This document shows positions 1 to 10,077 of a stretch of DNA of 46,250 bases, piece by piece. Under the pieces are notes generated by a model, which was given only the letters and a program-made list of their open reading frames with translations, ran no database searches and was not told where the DNA came from. The position numbers and the translations under genes are program-made. Where the stretch lies: contig CAIXLG010000212.1 in NCBI GenBank assembly GCA_903920215.1, positions 1 through 46,250 on the forward strand, given 5' to 3'. The stretch comes from an uncultured Chlorobiaceae bacterium. GTDB lineage: Bacteria > Bacteroidota > Chlorobiia > Chlorobiales > Chlorobiaceae. Every line of letters starts with the position of its first letter. Position 1 is the first letter of the stretch.

Positions 1-629
1 CTATTTTAGCTTGAGCTCTGAATGTTTTTGAAATAATTCTGGAATGAAAAAAAGCGGCTGTAAAGCCGCTTTTTTCATAGTCAGGTGTCCCCCATTACAC
101 CTGACCAATCTCACTGGCGTGAGATGTTTCAAAGATATACAAACAACTCCCGTGCCAAAAAACATCACCCTCCCCGTCACCCATTATATCTTATTTTAAA
201 ACAATATCTTAGCAATACATGCAACTTAAAAAGTGACAAGCCACACTGAGCGACATATTGTCTCATTTTATTACAAGCACTTATTTCCTGTATTTCAATA
301 TGGAACACTGTCTCATTATTGAGACAACACCAATTCAGCGTTGAATCAGCTCCGGAGAAGGCATGGGACGTTTCATCACTTAAAAGCCGCCAGAATCGCC
401 TGCTGTTCATTACCCTTTCATCTTTTCAAATTGAAGCCGTTTTAAAAGCTGATATGGCATTTTCATTTGGAGAATAACGAATTCTTAGCGACCGTTGCCC
501 TCACAAAAAATCTATAAACCCATCCAAAAGAGTACAATAAAAAAACAGACCTGATTTATTAAAGATATCTGAAAGTTATTGGCTATACTTGTCATAATGT
601 CAATAATATTCCCGTGGGGAGAACTGAAA
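1..629. other. Intergenic region upstream of the restriction-modification operon
   Basis: No convincing gene lies here. The 77-codon reverse ORF at 177-410 has no recognisable domain and no good ribosome site. The stretch holds a terminator-like hairpin at 47-76, a perfect 8-bp inverted repeat TCAGGTGT/ACACCTGA at 81-104, and a short palindrome GTCTCA..TGAGAC near 310-325. The promoter of the methyltransferase should lie between about 540 and 615. TATACT (584-589) and CATAAT (593-598) are possible -10 elements, but I see no matching -35 at proper spacing. Confidence 0.6.
47..76. terminator. Rho-independent terminator, potentially bidirectional
   Basis: The hairpin has a GC-rich stem AGCGGC/GCCGCT and a six-base loop. 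It is flanked by an A-run on the left and a T-run on the right, so it can act on either strand. It most likely ends transcription from a gene lying before the window, and it separates that gene from the restriction-modification operon. Which gene it serves cannot be seen. Confidence 0.75.
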
Positions 630-1907
630 ATGAAACCACCCAAAAACTTTTCGGCATTGCGAGAGCAAGCTGGCCTCTCTATTGATAAGATAGCCCATAT
701 TACAGGTTACAGTAAACGAGAGGTCTATCGCTGGGAAAAAAATGAGGTAGTTCCAAGAAAGGTTGTCTTTGACCAGCTCACAAGAATAGCCCAACCATTG
801 TCTTGCTATGGGAAAGGCTTTCCGGATTTTACCTTTATTGATCTTTTTGCCGGTATCGGTGGCATGAGAAAAGCTTTCGGGGAGCTTGGCGGAAAGTGCC
901 TTTTTACCAGTGAATGGGACAAGTTTTCCCGCCAGACCTACTTGGCGAATTTTGAGTGTGATCACGAGATTGGCGGTGATATCACAAAAATTGATGCTCA
1001 GGATATCCCTGCTCATGACATCCTCGTTGCGGGGTTTCCCTGCCAGCCGTTTTCAATCGCCGGAGTTTCAAAAAAAAATGCACTTGGCAGGCCTCACGGA
1101 TTTGCAGACAAAACACAGGGAACTCTTTTTTTCGATGTTGCGAGAATTATTGAGCACCATCGCCCAAAGGCTATTTTGTTAGAAAATGTCAAAAATCTTG
1201 AGCGACATGATAAAGGAAAGACCTTCGGGGTTATCCGGGAAACGCTGAGGGAGCTAGGGTATTATTTTGACTGGAAAATCATTGATGCAGGAAACTGGGT
1301 GCCCCAGCACCGGGAAAGGATATTCATTGTGGGGTTCCGTGAGGATTGCGGATTCAGCTTTGACCGCTTTGCCCTGCCATGCGGCAGCGAACGACCTGTA
1401 ATTGAAACTATATTGCACCCTGAGAACGGCTCGGAACCGGAGGAACCGCCGTATACCATCGGACCATCCGCAAGAATAGCTGACCGGTACACCCTGTCTG
1501 ATCATCTCTGGCAATATCTCCAGCAATATGCCGAAAAGCATAGAGCCAGAGGGAACGGTTTCGGATTTGGACTTGTGGGCCCGAATGATGTTGCCAGAAC
1601 CCTTTCTGCAAGATATTTCAAGGATGGCTCCGAGATACTGGTGAAGCAAAGCAATAAAAACCCTCGAAGACTTACACCGAGGGAGTGCTCTCGACTGATG
1701 GGATTTGACAGTCCGAACGGCAACGACTTTATTATTCCTGTTTCAGACACCCAGGCTTACCGGCAGTTCGGAAATGCCGTTGTTGTTCCTGTGGTGAGGT
1801 CGGTAGCCCAATATATGCTGGAATACATGCTGGATGGTATATCCCCTGATCAGTTGCGTTTTGAGTTTGATGCGCTGATATCAGGAAATGATGTTCATTA
1901 TGGCTGA
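630..1907 (+). CDS. DNA (cytosine-5-)-methyltransferase, EcoRII/Dcm-like, with N-terminal HTH
   Basis: Transfers a methyl group from S-adenosylmethionine to cytosine C5 and should protect host DNA against the adjacent endonuclease. Numbering from the chosen start, an XRE-like helix-turn-helix occupies about residues 5-55. The C5-MTase fold follows: motif I FIDLFAGIGG near 70-78, motif IV with catalytic Cys in PCQPFS near 137-142, motif VI ENV, motif VIII QHRER, and motif X FGNAVVVPVV near the C-terminus. I chose ATG 630 (425 aa) because GGGGAG lies 8 bases upstream; the ORF-track start at 579 adds 17 residues with no ribosome site. The gene overlaps the next (vsr) by a few bases. The neighbours predict recognition of CCWGG with methylation of the inner C. 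The HTH may bind its own promoter, as known for related enzymes such as M.EcoRII and M.SsoII. Family assignment is secure; specificity is inferred. Confidence 0.95.
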   Translation: MKPPKNFSALREQAGLSIDKIAHITGYSKREVYRWEKNEVVPRKVVFDQLTRIAQPLSCYGKGFPDFTFIDLFAGIGGMRKAFGELGGKCLFTSEWDKFSRQTYLANFECDHEIGGDITKIDAQDIPAHDILVAGFPCQPFSIAGVSKKNALGRPHGFADKTQGTLFFDVARIIEHHRPKAILLENVKNLERHDKGKTFGVIRETLRELGYYFDWKIIDAGNWVPQHRERIFIVGFREDCGFSFDRFALPCGSERPVIETILHPENGSEPEEPPYTIGPSARIADRYTLSDHLWQYLQQYAEKHRARGNGFGFGLVGPNDVARTLSARYFKDGSEILVKQSNKNPRRLTPRECSRLMGFDSPNGNDFIIPVSDTQAYRQFGNAVVVPVVRSVAQYMLEYMLDGISPDQLRFEFDALISGNDVHYG

Positions 1908-2361
1908 TATCGTTTCACCGTCAACAAGAAGCCGGATGATGGCGGCCATACGTTCAAAAAATACAAAGCCTGAACTGGTGATCCGGAAAGCTCTTCATGC
2001 AAGGGGATTCAGGTTCAGGCTACACACTCCCAAACTTCCCGGAAAACCGGATCTTGTTTTTCCGAAATACCGTGCGGTTATCTTTGTTCATGGATGTTTC
2101 TGGCATGGCCATCATTGCACTCTTTTCAGATGGCCAAAAACAAGAGAGGAGTTCTGGAAAGAGAAAATTGACAAAAACAGAAGCCACGACCTTGCTGTCA
2201 TGGATGAACTGGCACGACATGGCTGGAAAATTCTTCTCATATGGGAGTGTGCAATGAAGGGAAAAGGTCGAAAACCGATTAAGGACATTGTTGATACCTG
2301 TACAGAATGGCTGAAAAATAATCATTCCAATAAAGAAATAAAGGGAATCAATGAAGAATGA
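1900..2361 (+). CDS. vsr: Very short patch repair endonuclease Vsr
   Basis: Nicks DNA 5' of the T in T:G mismatches that arise when 5-methylcytosine deaminates, so that repair restores the methylated site. Taking the ATG at 1900 gives 153 aa. This start fits the family N-terminus MADxxSxxTRSxxM and places the key residues at the same positions as in E. coli Vsr: catalytic Asp51 in PGKPD, zinc and active-site residues Cys66, His69, His71 and Cys73 in HGCFWHGHHC, and Cys117 in WEC. Upstream ATGs at 1888 and 1891 are possible, since CAGGA at 1882-1886 suits them better. The gene overlaps the 3' end of the methyltransferase and the 5' end of the endonuclease, so all three are almost certainly co-transcribed. 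Its presence implies that the cognate methyltransferase makes 5mC in a CCWGG-like site. Confidence 0.95.
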   Translation: MADIVSPSTRSRMMAAIRSKNTKPELVIRKALHARGFRFRLHTPKLPGKPDLVFPKYRAVIFVHGCFWHGHHCTLFRWPKTREEFWKEKIDKNRSHDLAVMDELARHGWKILLIWECAMKGKGRKPIKDIVDTCTEWLKNNHSNKEIKGINEE

Positions 2362-3574
2362 CTTGACTGAATGGATAACCCGGGTTACCGGGTCTGATTT
2401 CGTCTATTACATCAAGCGACTCTCAGGAAATGACACCCTCGCCAACGGGACACACCAGGCAGGGCCTTATATCCCCAAGGATTTTCTTTTGACTGTTTTT
2501 CCTGCTCTCAACAATAACGCTTTACTGAATCCTGATATACGATTTAACCTGAATATTGACTCCCATGATGACATGCGCTCTATAAGGGCAATCTGGTACA
2601 ACAACAAGTTTCATGGTGGCACAAGGAATGAGACAAGACTGACCAATTTCGGAGGACAGGAATCTGCTCTTCTAAATCCTGAAAATACTGGAGCACTGAC
2701 CATTTTTGCTTTTTTGCTTGACAATAATGGAGAAGCTGCAGAATGTCATGTGTGGGTATGTAAAAATGTCCAGGAAGAAGATTATGCAGAAGAACTCTTT
2801 GGTGCAGTCGAACCGGGTAAATGGAAAATATGGTCACTTGATGAGTCAATATATGCGAGAATTAGTGCAGGAAAAGAAAAAGAGAAGGTTGACTGCTGGC
2901 TGAAACTGTCAGACATTCCTCCATCATGGATAGCAAAATTTCCAACGGGGGCTGATATCATCAGAAAAACAGTTGAACTGAGACCTGCCCGGAATCTCGA
3001 TCCGGATGCCCGGCTGATTATCCGGCGAAATTGTGAGTACGAAATGTTCCGCAGCCTTGAAGACGCGATAGAGCTTCCCTGGATAAAACAGGGTTTTGGC
3101 AGTATAGACGAGTTTATTGCAAAAGCTCAAACTGTTTTGCAGAGACGCAAGTCTCGATCAGGCCGATCACTTGAACTTCATATCAGGGAAATTTTTCTCG
3201 AAGAAAAGCTCAGGGAGGGCATGGATTTTTCCCACCAGCCTGAATCTGAACCAGGTAAAAAACCTGATTTCCTGTTTCCATCTGAACAGAATTACAAAAG
3301 CGCCGGTTTCGACACCGAAAAGCTGAGGATGCTTGCAATAAAAACCACATGCAAGGATCGGTGGCGACAGATACTGAGTGAAGCAGACCGGATCAGAACC
3401 AAGCATCTTCTCACCTTGCAGGAAGGCATTTCGGAAAACCAGTTCAGAGAAATGATAACTCAGAATGTACAGCTTGTAGTCCCCGAAAAACTCATCGGAA
3501 AATATCCCCACGCAGTGCAGCCACATCTGATGACGCTCAAAAAATTTATTTCCGAAATCAGAAGGCTGAAATAA
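2351..3574 (+). CDS. Type II restriction endonuclease, EcoRII family (predicted CCWGG)
   Basis: Predicted to cut unmethylated DNA before CCWGG. The 407-aa length matches EcoRII (about 400 aa), and similarity runs along the whole protein: N-terminal effector DNA-binding domain with YYIKRLSGNDT (19-29) and NPENTGALTIFAF (109-121), then the C-terminal catalytic domain with GFGSIDEFIA (248-257), RRKSRSGRSLELH (265-277), KKPDFLFPS (Asp306) and KTTCKDRWRQ (Lys331, Lys335). These form the PD-(D/E)XK-type centre of this family. Enzymes of this family need two recognition sites, one acting as effector. The start has AAGGGA five bases upstream and overlaps vsr by 11 bases. The gene is intact. It ends only 10 bases from the convergent agmatine deiminase gene. 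Confidence 0.93.
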   Translation: MKNDLTEWITRVTGSDFVYYIKRLSGNDTLANGTHQAGPYIPKDFLLTVFPALNNNALLNPDIRFNLNIDSHDDMRSIRAIWYNNKFHGGTRNETRLTNFGGQESALLNPENTGALTIFAFLLDNNGEAAECHVWVCKNVQEEDYAEELFGAVEPGKWKIWSLDESIYARISAGKEKEKVDCWLKLSDIPPSWIAKFPTGADIIRKTVELRPARNLDPDARLIIRRNCEYEMFRSLEDAIELPWIKQGFGSIDEFIAKAQTVLQRRKSRSGRSLELHIREIFLEEKLREGMDFSHQPESEPGKKPDFLFPSEQNYKSAGFDTEKLRMLAIKTTCKDRWRQILSEADRIRTKHLLTLQEGISENQFREMITQNVQLVVPEKLIGKYPHAVQPHLMTLKKFISEIRRLK

Positions 3575-3584
3575 TATGCTTCCT

Positions 3585-4655
3585 TTAAATTTGGAATATT
3601 GTCTCATGAAGAGCCAGCTCCGGCTCTTCATGAGTGAGACAGTGAATAGCTCCAAGTCCCCAGACAAGATCGGAACAATCAATACCAACAACGTTTCTGC
3701 CGGGAAAACATGCCTGAAGTATTTCTATGGCTATCTGATCCTGAGAACAGCGGTATGCAGGTACAAGCACAGCGGTATTGGCGATATAGAAATTTGCGTA
3801 ACTGGCGGGCAGGCGATCGCCGTTGAAACAGACCGGAGAGGGCATGGGAAGCTTCAACACTGTCAATGGATTGCCATTGAGATCAGTATAGCCCTGAAGC
3901 CTCTTGTAATTCTCCTGCAGCGCTACATAGTTCTCGTCAGAGGGATTTTCTTCGACAGCAATAACAATGGTCGTTTCATTGACAAATCGGGCCATATCGT
4001 CCACATGACCGTCAGTATCGTCGCCGGCAATGCCATCGCCAAGCCAGAGAACTTTTTCGATACCAAGATATCGCCCTAGTTCACGCTCGATATCTTCCCT
4101 TTTCAGAGAAGGATTGCGGTTGGGATTGAGAAGACAGGCCTCGCTCGTCAGGAGAAGTCCTTTTCCATTCACATCAATAGAACCTCCTTCAAGAACCATA
4201 CCGGGAGAAACAATATCCAGCTGCAGCAGCGATGCAATTCTTTCAGGAACAGCTTGATCTTCATCGAAAGGCTTATACTTTTCACCCCATGCATTGTAAT
4301 CCCAATTGACTATAATTTTCTCAACACCGCCTGCTGTGCGGCGAAAGACAAAATTCGGGCCATGATCCCTGCACCAGGCATCATTGGTAGGAATCTGGTG
4401 AAGAAAAATACGCTCCATCCGGATCTGCTGATGGCGGGAATTGCGAAGCAATGCAAATACCTCACGCTCCATCGCCTCATCAAGAACATTGATATGCACA
4501 ACCTCGGATGAACTCAGCCAGGATATAATTTCAACAAACACTGCAGGAATCGGGTCAAACTTACCCGGCCAAGTTTCAAGCCTGTGAGGCCAGGAAAGCC
4601 AGGTTGCCTTATGCAATGCCCACTCAGGAGGCATAAAATAACTACACTCTGTCAT
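3585..4655 (-). CDS. aguA: Agmatine deiminase
   Basis: Hydrolyses agmatine to N-carbamoylputrescine and ammonia in the arginine-decarboxylase route to putrescine. The 356-aa protein carries the guanidino-modifying enzyme signatures: PTNDAWCRDHGP near 90-100, VLEGGSI near 155, DDTDGHVDDMARF near 215, and the nucleophile Cys339 in GAIHCLTHEEP close to the C-terminus. Its start overlaps the end of the M48 protease gene by 14 bases, and aguB lies just beyond that, so the two putrescine genes are split by an unrelated membrane-protease gene. An arginine decarboxylase gene is not in the window. The last codons form a perfect 11-bp inverted repeat in the DNA. PPAD-family membership is certain; the agmatine specificity is supported by the aguB neighbour. 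Confidence 0.93.
   Translation of the reverse strand: MTECSYFMPPEWALHKATWLSWPHRLETWPGKFDPIPAVFVEIISWLSSSEVVHINVLDEAMEREVFALLRNSRHQQIRMERIFLHQIPTNDAWCRDHGPNFVFRRTAGGVEKIIVNWDYNAWGEKYKPFDEDQAVPERIASLLQLDIVSPGMVLEGGSIDVNGKGLLLTSEACLLNPNRNPSLKREDIERELGRYLGIEKVLWLGDGIAGDDTDGHVDDMARFVNETTIVIAVEENPSDENYVALQENYKRLQGYTDLNGNPLTVLKLPMPSPVCFNGDRLPASYANFYIANTAVLVPAYRCSQDQIAIEILQACFPGRNVVGIDCSDLVWGLGAIHCLTHEEPELALHETIFQI
3605..3632. other. Perfect 11-bp inverted repeat at the 3' end of aguA
   Basis: CATGAAGAGCC and GGCTCTTCATG are separated by six bases. The hairpin lies inside the last codons of aguA and about 30 bases past the end of the convergent endonuclease gene. It has no flanking T-run, so it is not a classical terminator. 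It could still slow or protect the converging transcripts in the absence of any other terminator between the two genes. Confidence 0.5.
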
Positions 4656-5904
4656 AGTTCAGGGGTTTGGCAGAAATTTCTTTTATGCGAGTAACTCGCT
4701 GCAGCACTGGCGGATGTGAATAATTGAGAAAAACATAGAATGGATGAGGTGTCAAGTTCGAGAGGTTATTGCGTGACAACTTTTTCAGTGCATCGGCAAG
4801 AGCCGCTCCCCGATCAAACGTTGTGACGGCAAAATAATCAGCCTCGTACTCATGCTTTCGTGAAAGAGCCTGTATAAAAATTGAAAGGATCCACTCCACA
4901 GGGCTATACAGCAGCGAAAAAAAGATCAAGCTCCCATAGGCTGAGATATCCTGCATGAAAAACGCATCAAACAACGCACGGTTATTCATGAACAGGGATA
5001 GCAGAAAAAAAAGCACACCAAGATTTCCAAGACTGAGAATCATGTTGACGATAATGTGCTTTTTTTTGAAATGACCTATTTCATGGGCAAGGACGGCAAC
5101 AAGTTCATGGACGGGATGAGCCGTAATAAGAGTATCGAAAAGGGCAATCCTCTTGCGCTTTCCAAAGCCGGTAAAAAAAGCGTTTGCTCTGGCAGAACGC
5201 CTGGATCCATCAAGAACATAAATACCCGTAAGAGGGAAGTGCACCTTTGCGGCATAGTGCATAATGGCGCTCTTCAGTTCTCCCTCTTCAAGCGGAACAA
5301 ACTTGTTGAACAGTGGCATAATCCAGGTTGGAGCAACATACTGGAGCACCAGAGAGAAGAGGGTAATTCCACCCCAGGCCCATAACCAGGCCATCGGGCC
5401 GGTCTCTTCAAAAAACCAGAGCATCGCTCCAAGGAGAGGAGTTCCGATAAGAAGAGTAAGAAAAAATGTTTTCAGGATATCAGCAGCAAAAACTTTTGGC
5501 GTGGTTTTATTAAACCCGAATTTCTCTTCGATGACAAAGGTTTTAAAGATGCTGAAAGGAAGATCGATCAAGGATTGCATCAGCAGCAAAACACCTATAT
5601 AGAGCACCCCGGCAGCAATCGGATGCAATCCGTACCCCCTTAAAAACTGGTCAAGCAGATTAAAACCACCCAGAAACCAGAACAGAAGAAGCACAGAAAG
5701 ATCGACAGCAGCTGCAAACAATGAAAAAAAGGTTGAAAGACGCAGATAGTCCCGTGATTTGCTGTAAGCATCCTCATCATAGACGCCTATGAACTCATCG
5801 GGAAGCGGGGCTTCAGCCGCCTTGAGATTCAGCAGTTCCGAAACCAGTTTGACAAGAAAAGTAATGACCAGCGTAAAAAAAACAACGGCTCCAAAAATGT
5901 TCAT
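4642..5904 (-). CDS. M48-family membrane metallopeptidase (Ste24/CAAX protease 1-like)
   Basis: A zinc metalloprotease of the inner membrane with the Ste24 architecture: several hydrophobic segments in the N-terminal half, the zinc site HEIGHFKKKH (HExxH), another hydrophobic stretch, and the third zinc ligand region KHEYEADYFA. Known family roles are CAAX-type processing in eukaryotes and membrane-protein quality control in bacteria; the substrate here is unknown. The ORF track starts at a TTG (5931). I prefer the ATG at 5904 (MNIFGAVVFF), which begins directly with the first membrane helix and gives about 420 aa, but neither start has a clear ribosome site. It sits between aguB and aguA in a same-strand run with short gaps, suggesting co-transcription rather than a polyamine role. 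Confidence 0.9.
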   Translation of the reverse strand: MNIFGAVVFFTLVITFLVKLVSELLNLKAAEAPLPDEFIGVYDEDAYSKSRDYLRLSTFFSLFAAAVDLSVLLLFWFLGGFNLLDQFLRGYGLHPIAAGVLYIGVLLLMQSLIDLPFSIFKTFVIEEKFGFNKTTPKVFAADILKTFFLTLLIGTPLLGAMLWFFEETGPMAWLWAWGGITLFSLVLQYVAPTWIMPLFNKFVPLEEGELKSAIMHYAAKVHFPLTGIYVLDGSRRSARANAFFTGFGKRKRIALFDTLITAHPVHELVAVLAHEIGHFKKKHIIVNMILSLGNLGVLFFLLSLFMNNRALFDAFFMQDISAYGSLIFFSLLYSPVEWILSIFIQALSRKHEYEADYFAVTTFDRGAALADALKKLSRNNLSNLTPHPFYVFLNYSHPPVLQRVTRIKEISAKPLNYDRV

Positions 5905-5965
5905 AACAAGCAGGGATAATTTATAAAACAAAAACGGCCAACAATCCAGGGCCGCTCATAACTCT

Positions 5966-6841
5966 TTATTCATCAAGAAAACGCTTCTGCAAATCTCCAT
6001 AGGTCTCAATACGCCGATCACGCAAAAAAGGCCAGTGCGACCTGTAATATTCTATGCGACTTCTGTCACACTCGGCAAGCAGAATAGTTTCATCGTGAAA
6101 GGAGGCTTCAGTCATGATTTGACCAAACGGATCACAGACAAAACTGTTTCCCCAGAATTCCAGTTCCTCTTCTGTTCCAACCCTGTTTGCTGCAGCAACA
6201 AAGACACCATTCGCTACAGCATGGCTCATCTGTATAGTTTTCCATGCCTCCTGCTGGGTTCGGCGCACTTCCGCGGAGTGTTCTGTGGCTGCCCAACCGA
6301 TTGCTGTGGGATAAAACAGAATTTCTGCCCCTTTAAGCGCAGTCAACCTTGCTGCCTCAGGGAACCACTGATCCCAGCAAATCAAAACGCCAATCGTGGC
6401 ATAGCGTGTTTTAAAGACCTTATAGCCAAGGTCTCCCGGGGTAAAATAAAACTTTTCGTAAAATCCGGGATCATCGGGAATATGCATTTTACGGTACTTG
6501 CCAAGAATGGCACCACCGGCATCAATAACAGCTGCAGTATTGTGATATAACCCTCTTGCCCTTGCTTCAAAAACCGGGGCAACAATCACCACCTCAAGCT
6601 CACGCGCCAGCTGCTGCATCACCTGAATTGATGGACCGGGAACCGTTTCAGCATAGTCAAACGCCTTATAATCCTCTGTCTGACAAAAATAGAGCGTCGT
6701 AAAGAGCTCCTGCAAGCAGATAATCCGCGCACCTCGAGAAGCTGCTTCCCTTATTTTTTCACAGGCTTTAAGAAGATTTTCTGCCGGATCACGCTCCGCG
6801 GAGGTTTGAACGAGCGCAATAGTAACAGTATCGGCATGCAT
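5966..6841 (-). CDS. aguB: N-carbamoylputrescine amidase (nitrilase superfamily)
   Basis: Hydrolyses N-carbamoylputrescine to putrescine, CO2 and ammonia, the step after agmatine deiminase. The 291-aa length is normal for the family. The nitrilase catalytic triad is visible: Glu45 in CLQELF, Lys in KYRKMHIPDD (near 120), and Cys in LICWDQWFPE (near 155). The IPDDPGFYEKFYF and AANRVG segments match carbamoylputrescine amidases. The start ATG lies 12 bases after the menA stop. The gene is probably transcribed from the promoter upstream of the Cys-rich gene at 9176. A general nitrilase is the only alternative; the nearby aguA makes the assignment strong. Confidence 0.93.
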   Translation of the reverse strand: MHADTVTIALVQTSAERDPAENLLKACEKIREAASRGARIICLQELFTTLYFCQTEDYKAFDYAETVPGPSIQVMQQLARELEVVIVAPVFEARARGLYHNTAAVIDAGGAILGKYRKMHIPDDPGFYEKFYFTPGDLGYKVFKTRYATIGVLICWDQWFPEAARLTALKGAEILFYPTAIGWAATEHSAEVRRTQQEAWKTIQMSHAVANGVFVAAANRVGTEEELEFWGNSFVCDPFGQIMTEASFHDETILLAECDRSRIEYYRSHWPFLRDRRIETYGDLQKRFLDE

Positions 6842-6853
6842 AGAAGAAAGTGA

Positions 6854-8825
<1,972 letters not shown>

Positions 8826-9176
8826 TTACTGGATACTACCCTGTCCTTGAGTTTTTTCAGACCCCGAATTTTTCAGATAAATCATTCCTTCAGGATCAAC
8901 CATACCATAAAGGATAGTCATCAAATGCCCTGCGGCATCAAGCTCGTGAATTTCCACATGTATTGCATCCCGTTTCCTGACCTGGTTTCCTTCATTATCC
9001 TTGAAATAAAAAAGTGCTTTGACACCTCCATGGGGAGTGGTTCCCTCAAACTGGTAGTTACCGTCCTCAAGTTCGTCAAGAGCGCAACCTGCAGAAGAGG
9101 AGTCTATAGGACAGGATGCACATTGGGAATAAAAGCCTTCGGCTGAGTCAGCGAATTCACAAATGGGAAATTTCAT
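8826..9176 (-). CDS. Conserved-looking hypothetical protein with an N-terminal Cys cluster
   Basis: I do not recognise this family. Starting at ATG 9176, preceded by AGAGAG, gives 116 aa; the track start at 9215 is a TTG. The N-terminus has Cys at 6, 19, 22 and 31 (C-x12-C-x2-C-x8-C, around QCASCP), spacing that could bind zinc or an iron-sulfur cluster. The rest (FEGTTPHGGVKALFYFKD, DAIHVEIHELD) looks like a small beta-rich domain. There is no signal peptide or membrane segment. It is the first gene of the run leading into FNR and menA and is divergent from hisF, so the operon promoter must lie in 9177-9307. A redox or ferredoxin-related role is only a guess from position. Confidence 0.75.
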   Translation of the reverse strand: MKFPICEFADSAEGFYSQCASCPIDSSSAGCALDELEDGNYQFEGTTPHGGVKALFYFKDNEGNQVRKRDAIHVEIHELDAAGHLMTILYGMVDPEGMIYLKNSGSEKTQGQGSIQ

Positions 9177-9307
9177 AATCTCTCTGTTATTTTCGTCGGG
9201 ATAAGATGCCTGCAAATATATACATTTAAAAAATATTGTTGTAGAGTTGGAAGTTTATTGATTTCTTATGTCTCGGATTTCAACAATAGAATTAAGCTCT
9301 ATATGCA

Positions 9308-10063
9308 ATGTTAGCAAAGCGGATCATACCATGTCTTGATGTTCGTAACGGACGGGTAGTAAAAGGAATAAATTTCGAAGGATTACGAGATGCCGGTTCA
9401 ATCCTTGAACAGGCACGCTTTTATAACAATGAACTGGCTGACGAACTCGTTTTTCTTGATATTTCAGCATCACTCGAATCCCGAAAAACAACACTGGAAG
9501 AGGTGCTGAAAGTTTCCGGGGAAATTTTTATTCCTCTCACTGTCGGCGGAGGAATAAACTCAGTTGAACGCGCCAGAGAGGTTTTTCTGCATGGTGCCGA
9601 CAAGGTTTCTGTCAATACTGCTGCTGTCAACGATCCGGCACTCATTACCCGCATTGCAGAAAAATATGGTTCGCAAGCCGTTGTGGTTGCCATAGACATC
9701 AAAAAAATAGGAAACGATTACCTTGTTCATACCCACTCAGGGAAAACACCGACCCGATATGAAGCACTGGAATGGGCGCATATTGTTCAGGAGCTCGGTG
9801 CAGGGGAAATCCTTTTGACCAGCATGGACAGGGATGGCACCAAAGAGGGTTACGACAACGACATTCTCAGCCGGGTATCAACCTCAGTCCATATTCCAGT
9901 CATCGCATCCGGAGGAGCCGGCAGTCTGGAACACCTCTATGAGGGCTTTACCAAAGGCCATGCAGACGCGGCTCTTGCAGCATCCATATTCCACTTCCGG
10001 CAGCACTCCATCCGTGAAGCAAAAGAATTTTTACGGGAACGGGGAATTCCCGTCCGGCTTTAA
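9308..10063 (+). CDS. hisF: Imidazole glycerol phosphate synthase, cyclase subunit
   Basis: With HisH, converts PRFAR and ammonia to imidazole glycerol phosphate and AICAR in histidine synthesis. The 251-aa (beta/alpha)8 barrel starts [12 protein letters not shown], with catalytic Asp11, and has the second catalytic Asp near residue 130 in VVAIDIKK. The phosphate-binding loops VGGGI (near 80) and ASGGAG (near 205) and the [12 protein letters not shown] segment are present. No other his gene is in the window, so the histidine genes are dispersed. The gene is convergent with the PPK2 gene, with only 14 bases between them and no evident terminator. Confidence 0.97.
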   Translation: MLAKRIIPCLDVRNGRVVKGINFEGLRDAGSILEQARFYNNELADELVFLDISASLESRKTTLEEVLKVSGEIFIPLTVGGGINSVERAREVFLHGADKVSVNTAAVNDPALITRIAEKYGSQAVVVAIDIKKIGNDYLVHTHSGKTPTRYEALEWAHIVQELGAGEILLTSMDRDGTKEGYDNDILSRVSTSVHIPVIASGGAGSLEHLYEGFTKGHADAALAASIFHFRQHSIREAKEFLRERGIPVRL

Positions 10064-10077
10064 AGACCTCACCACAC

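Noticed and set aside
1-46. Possible C-terminus of a reverse-strand gene ending at position 1-3 (TAG)
   Set aside because: The open stretch is too short and would have to be read through the terminator hairpin at 47-76; the forward-strand alternative is equally likely.
177-410. 77-codon reverse ORF upstream of the restriction-modification operon
   Set aside because: No domain, no ribosome site, and composition unlike the real genes; treated as intergenic.
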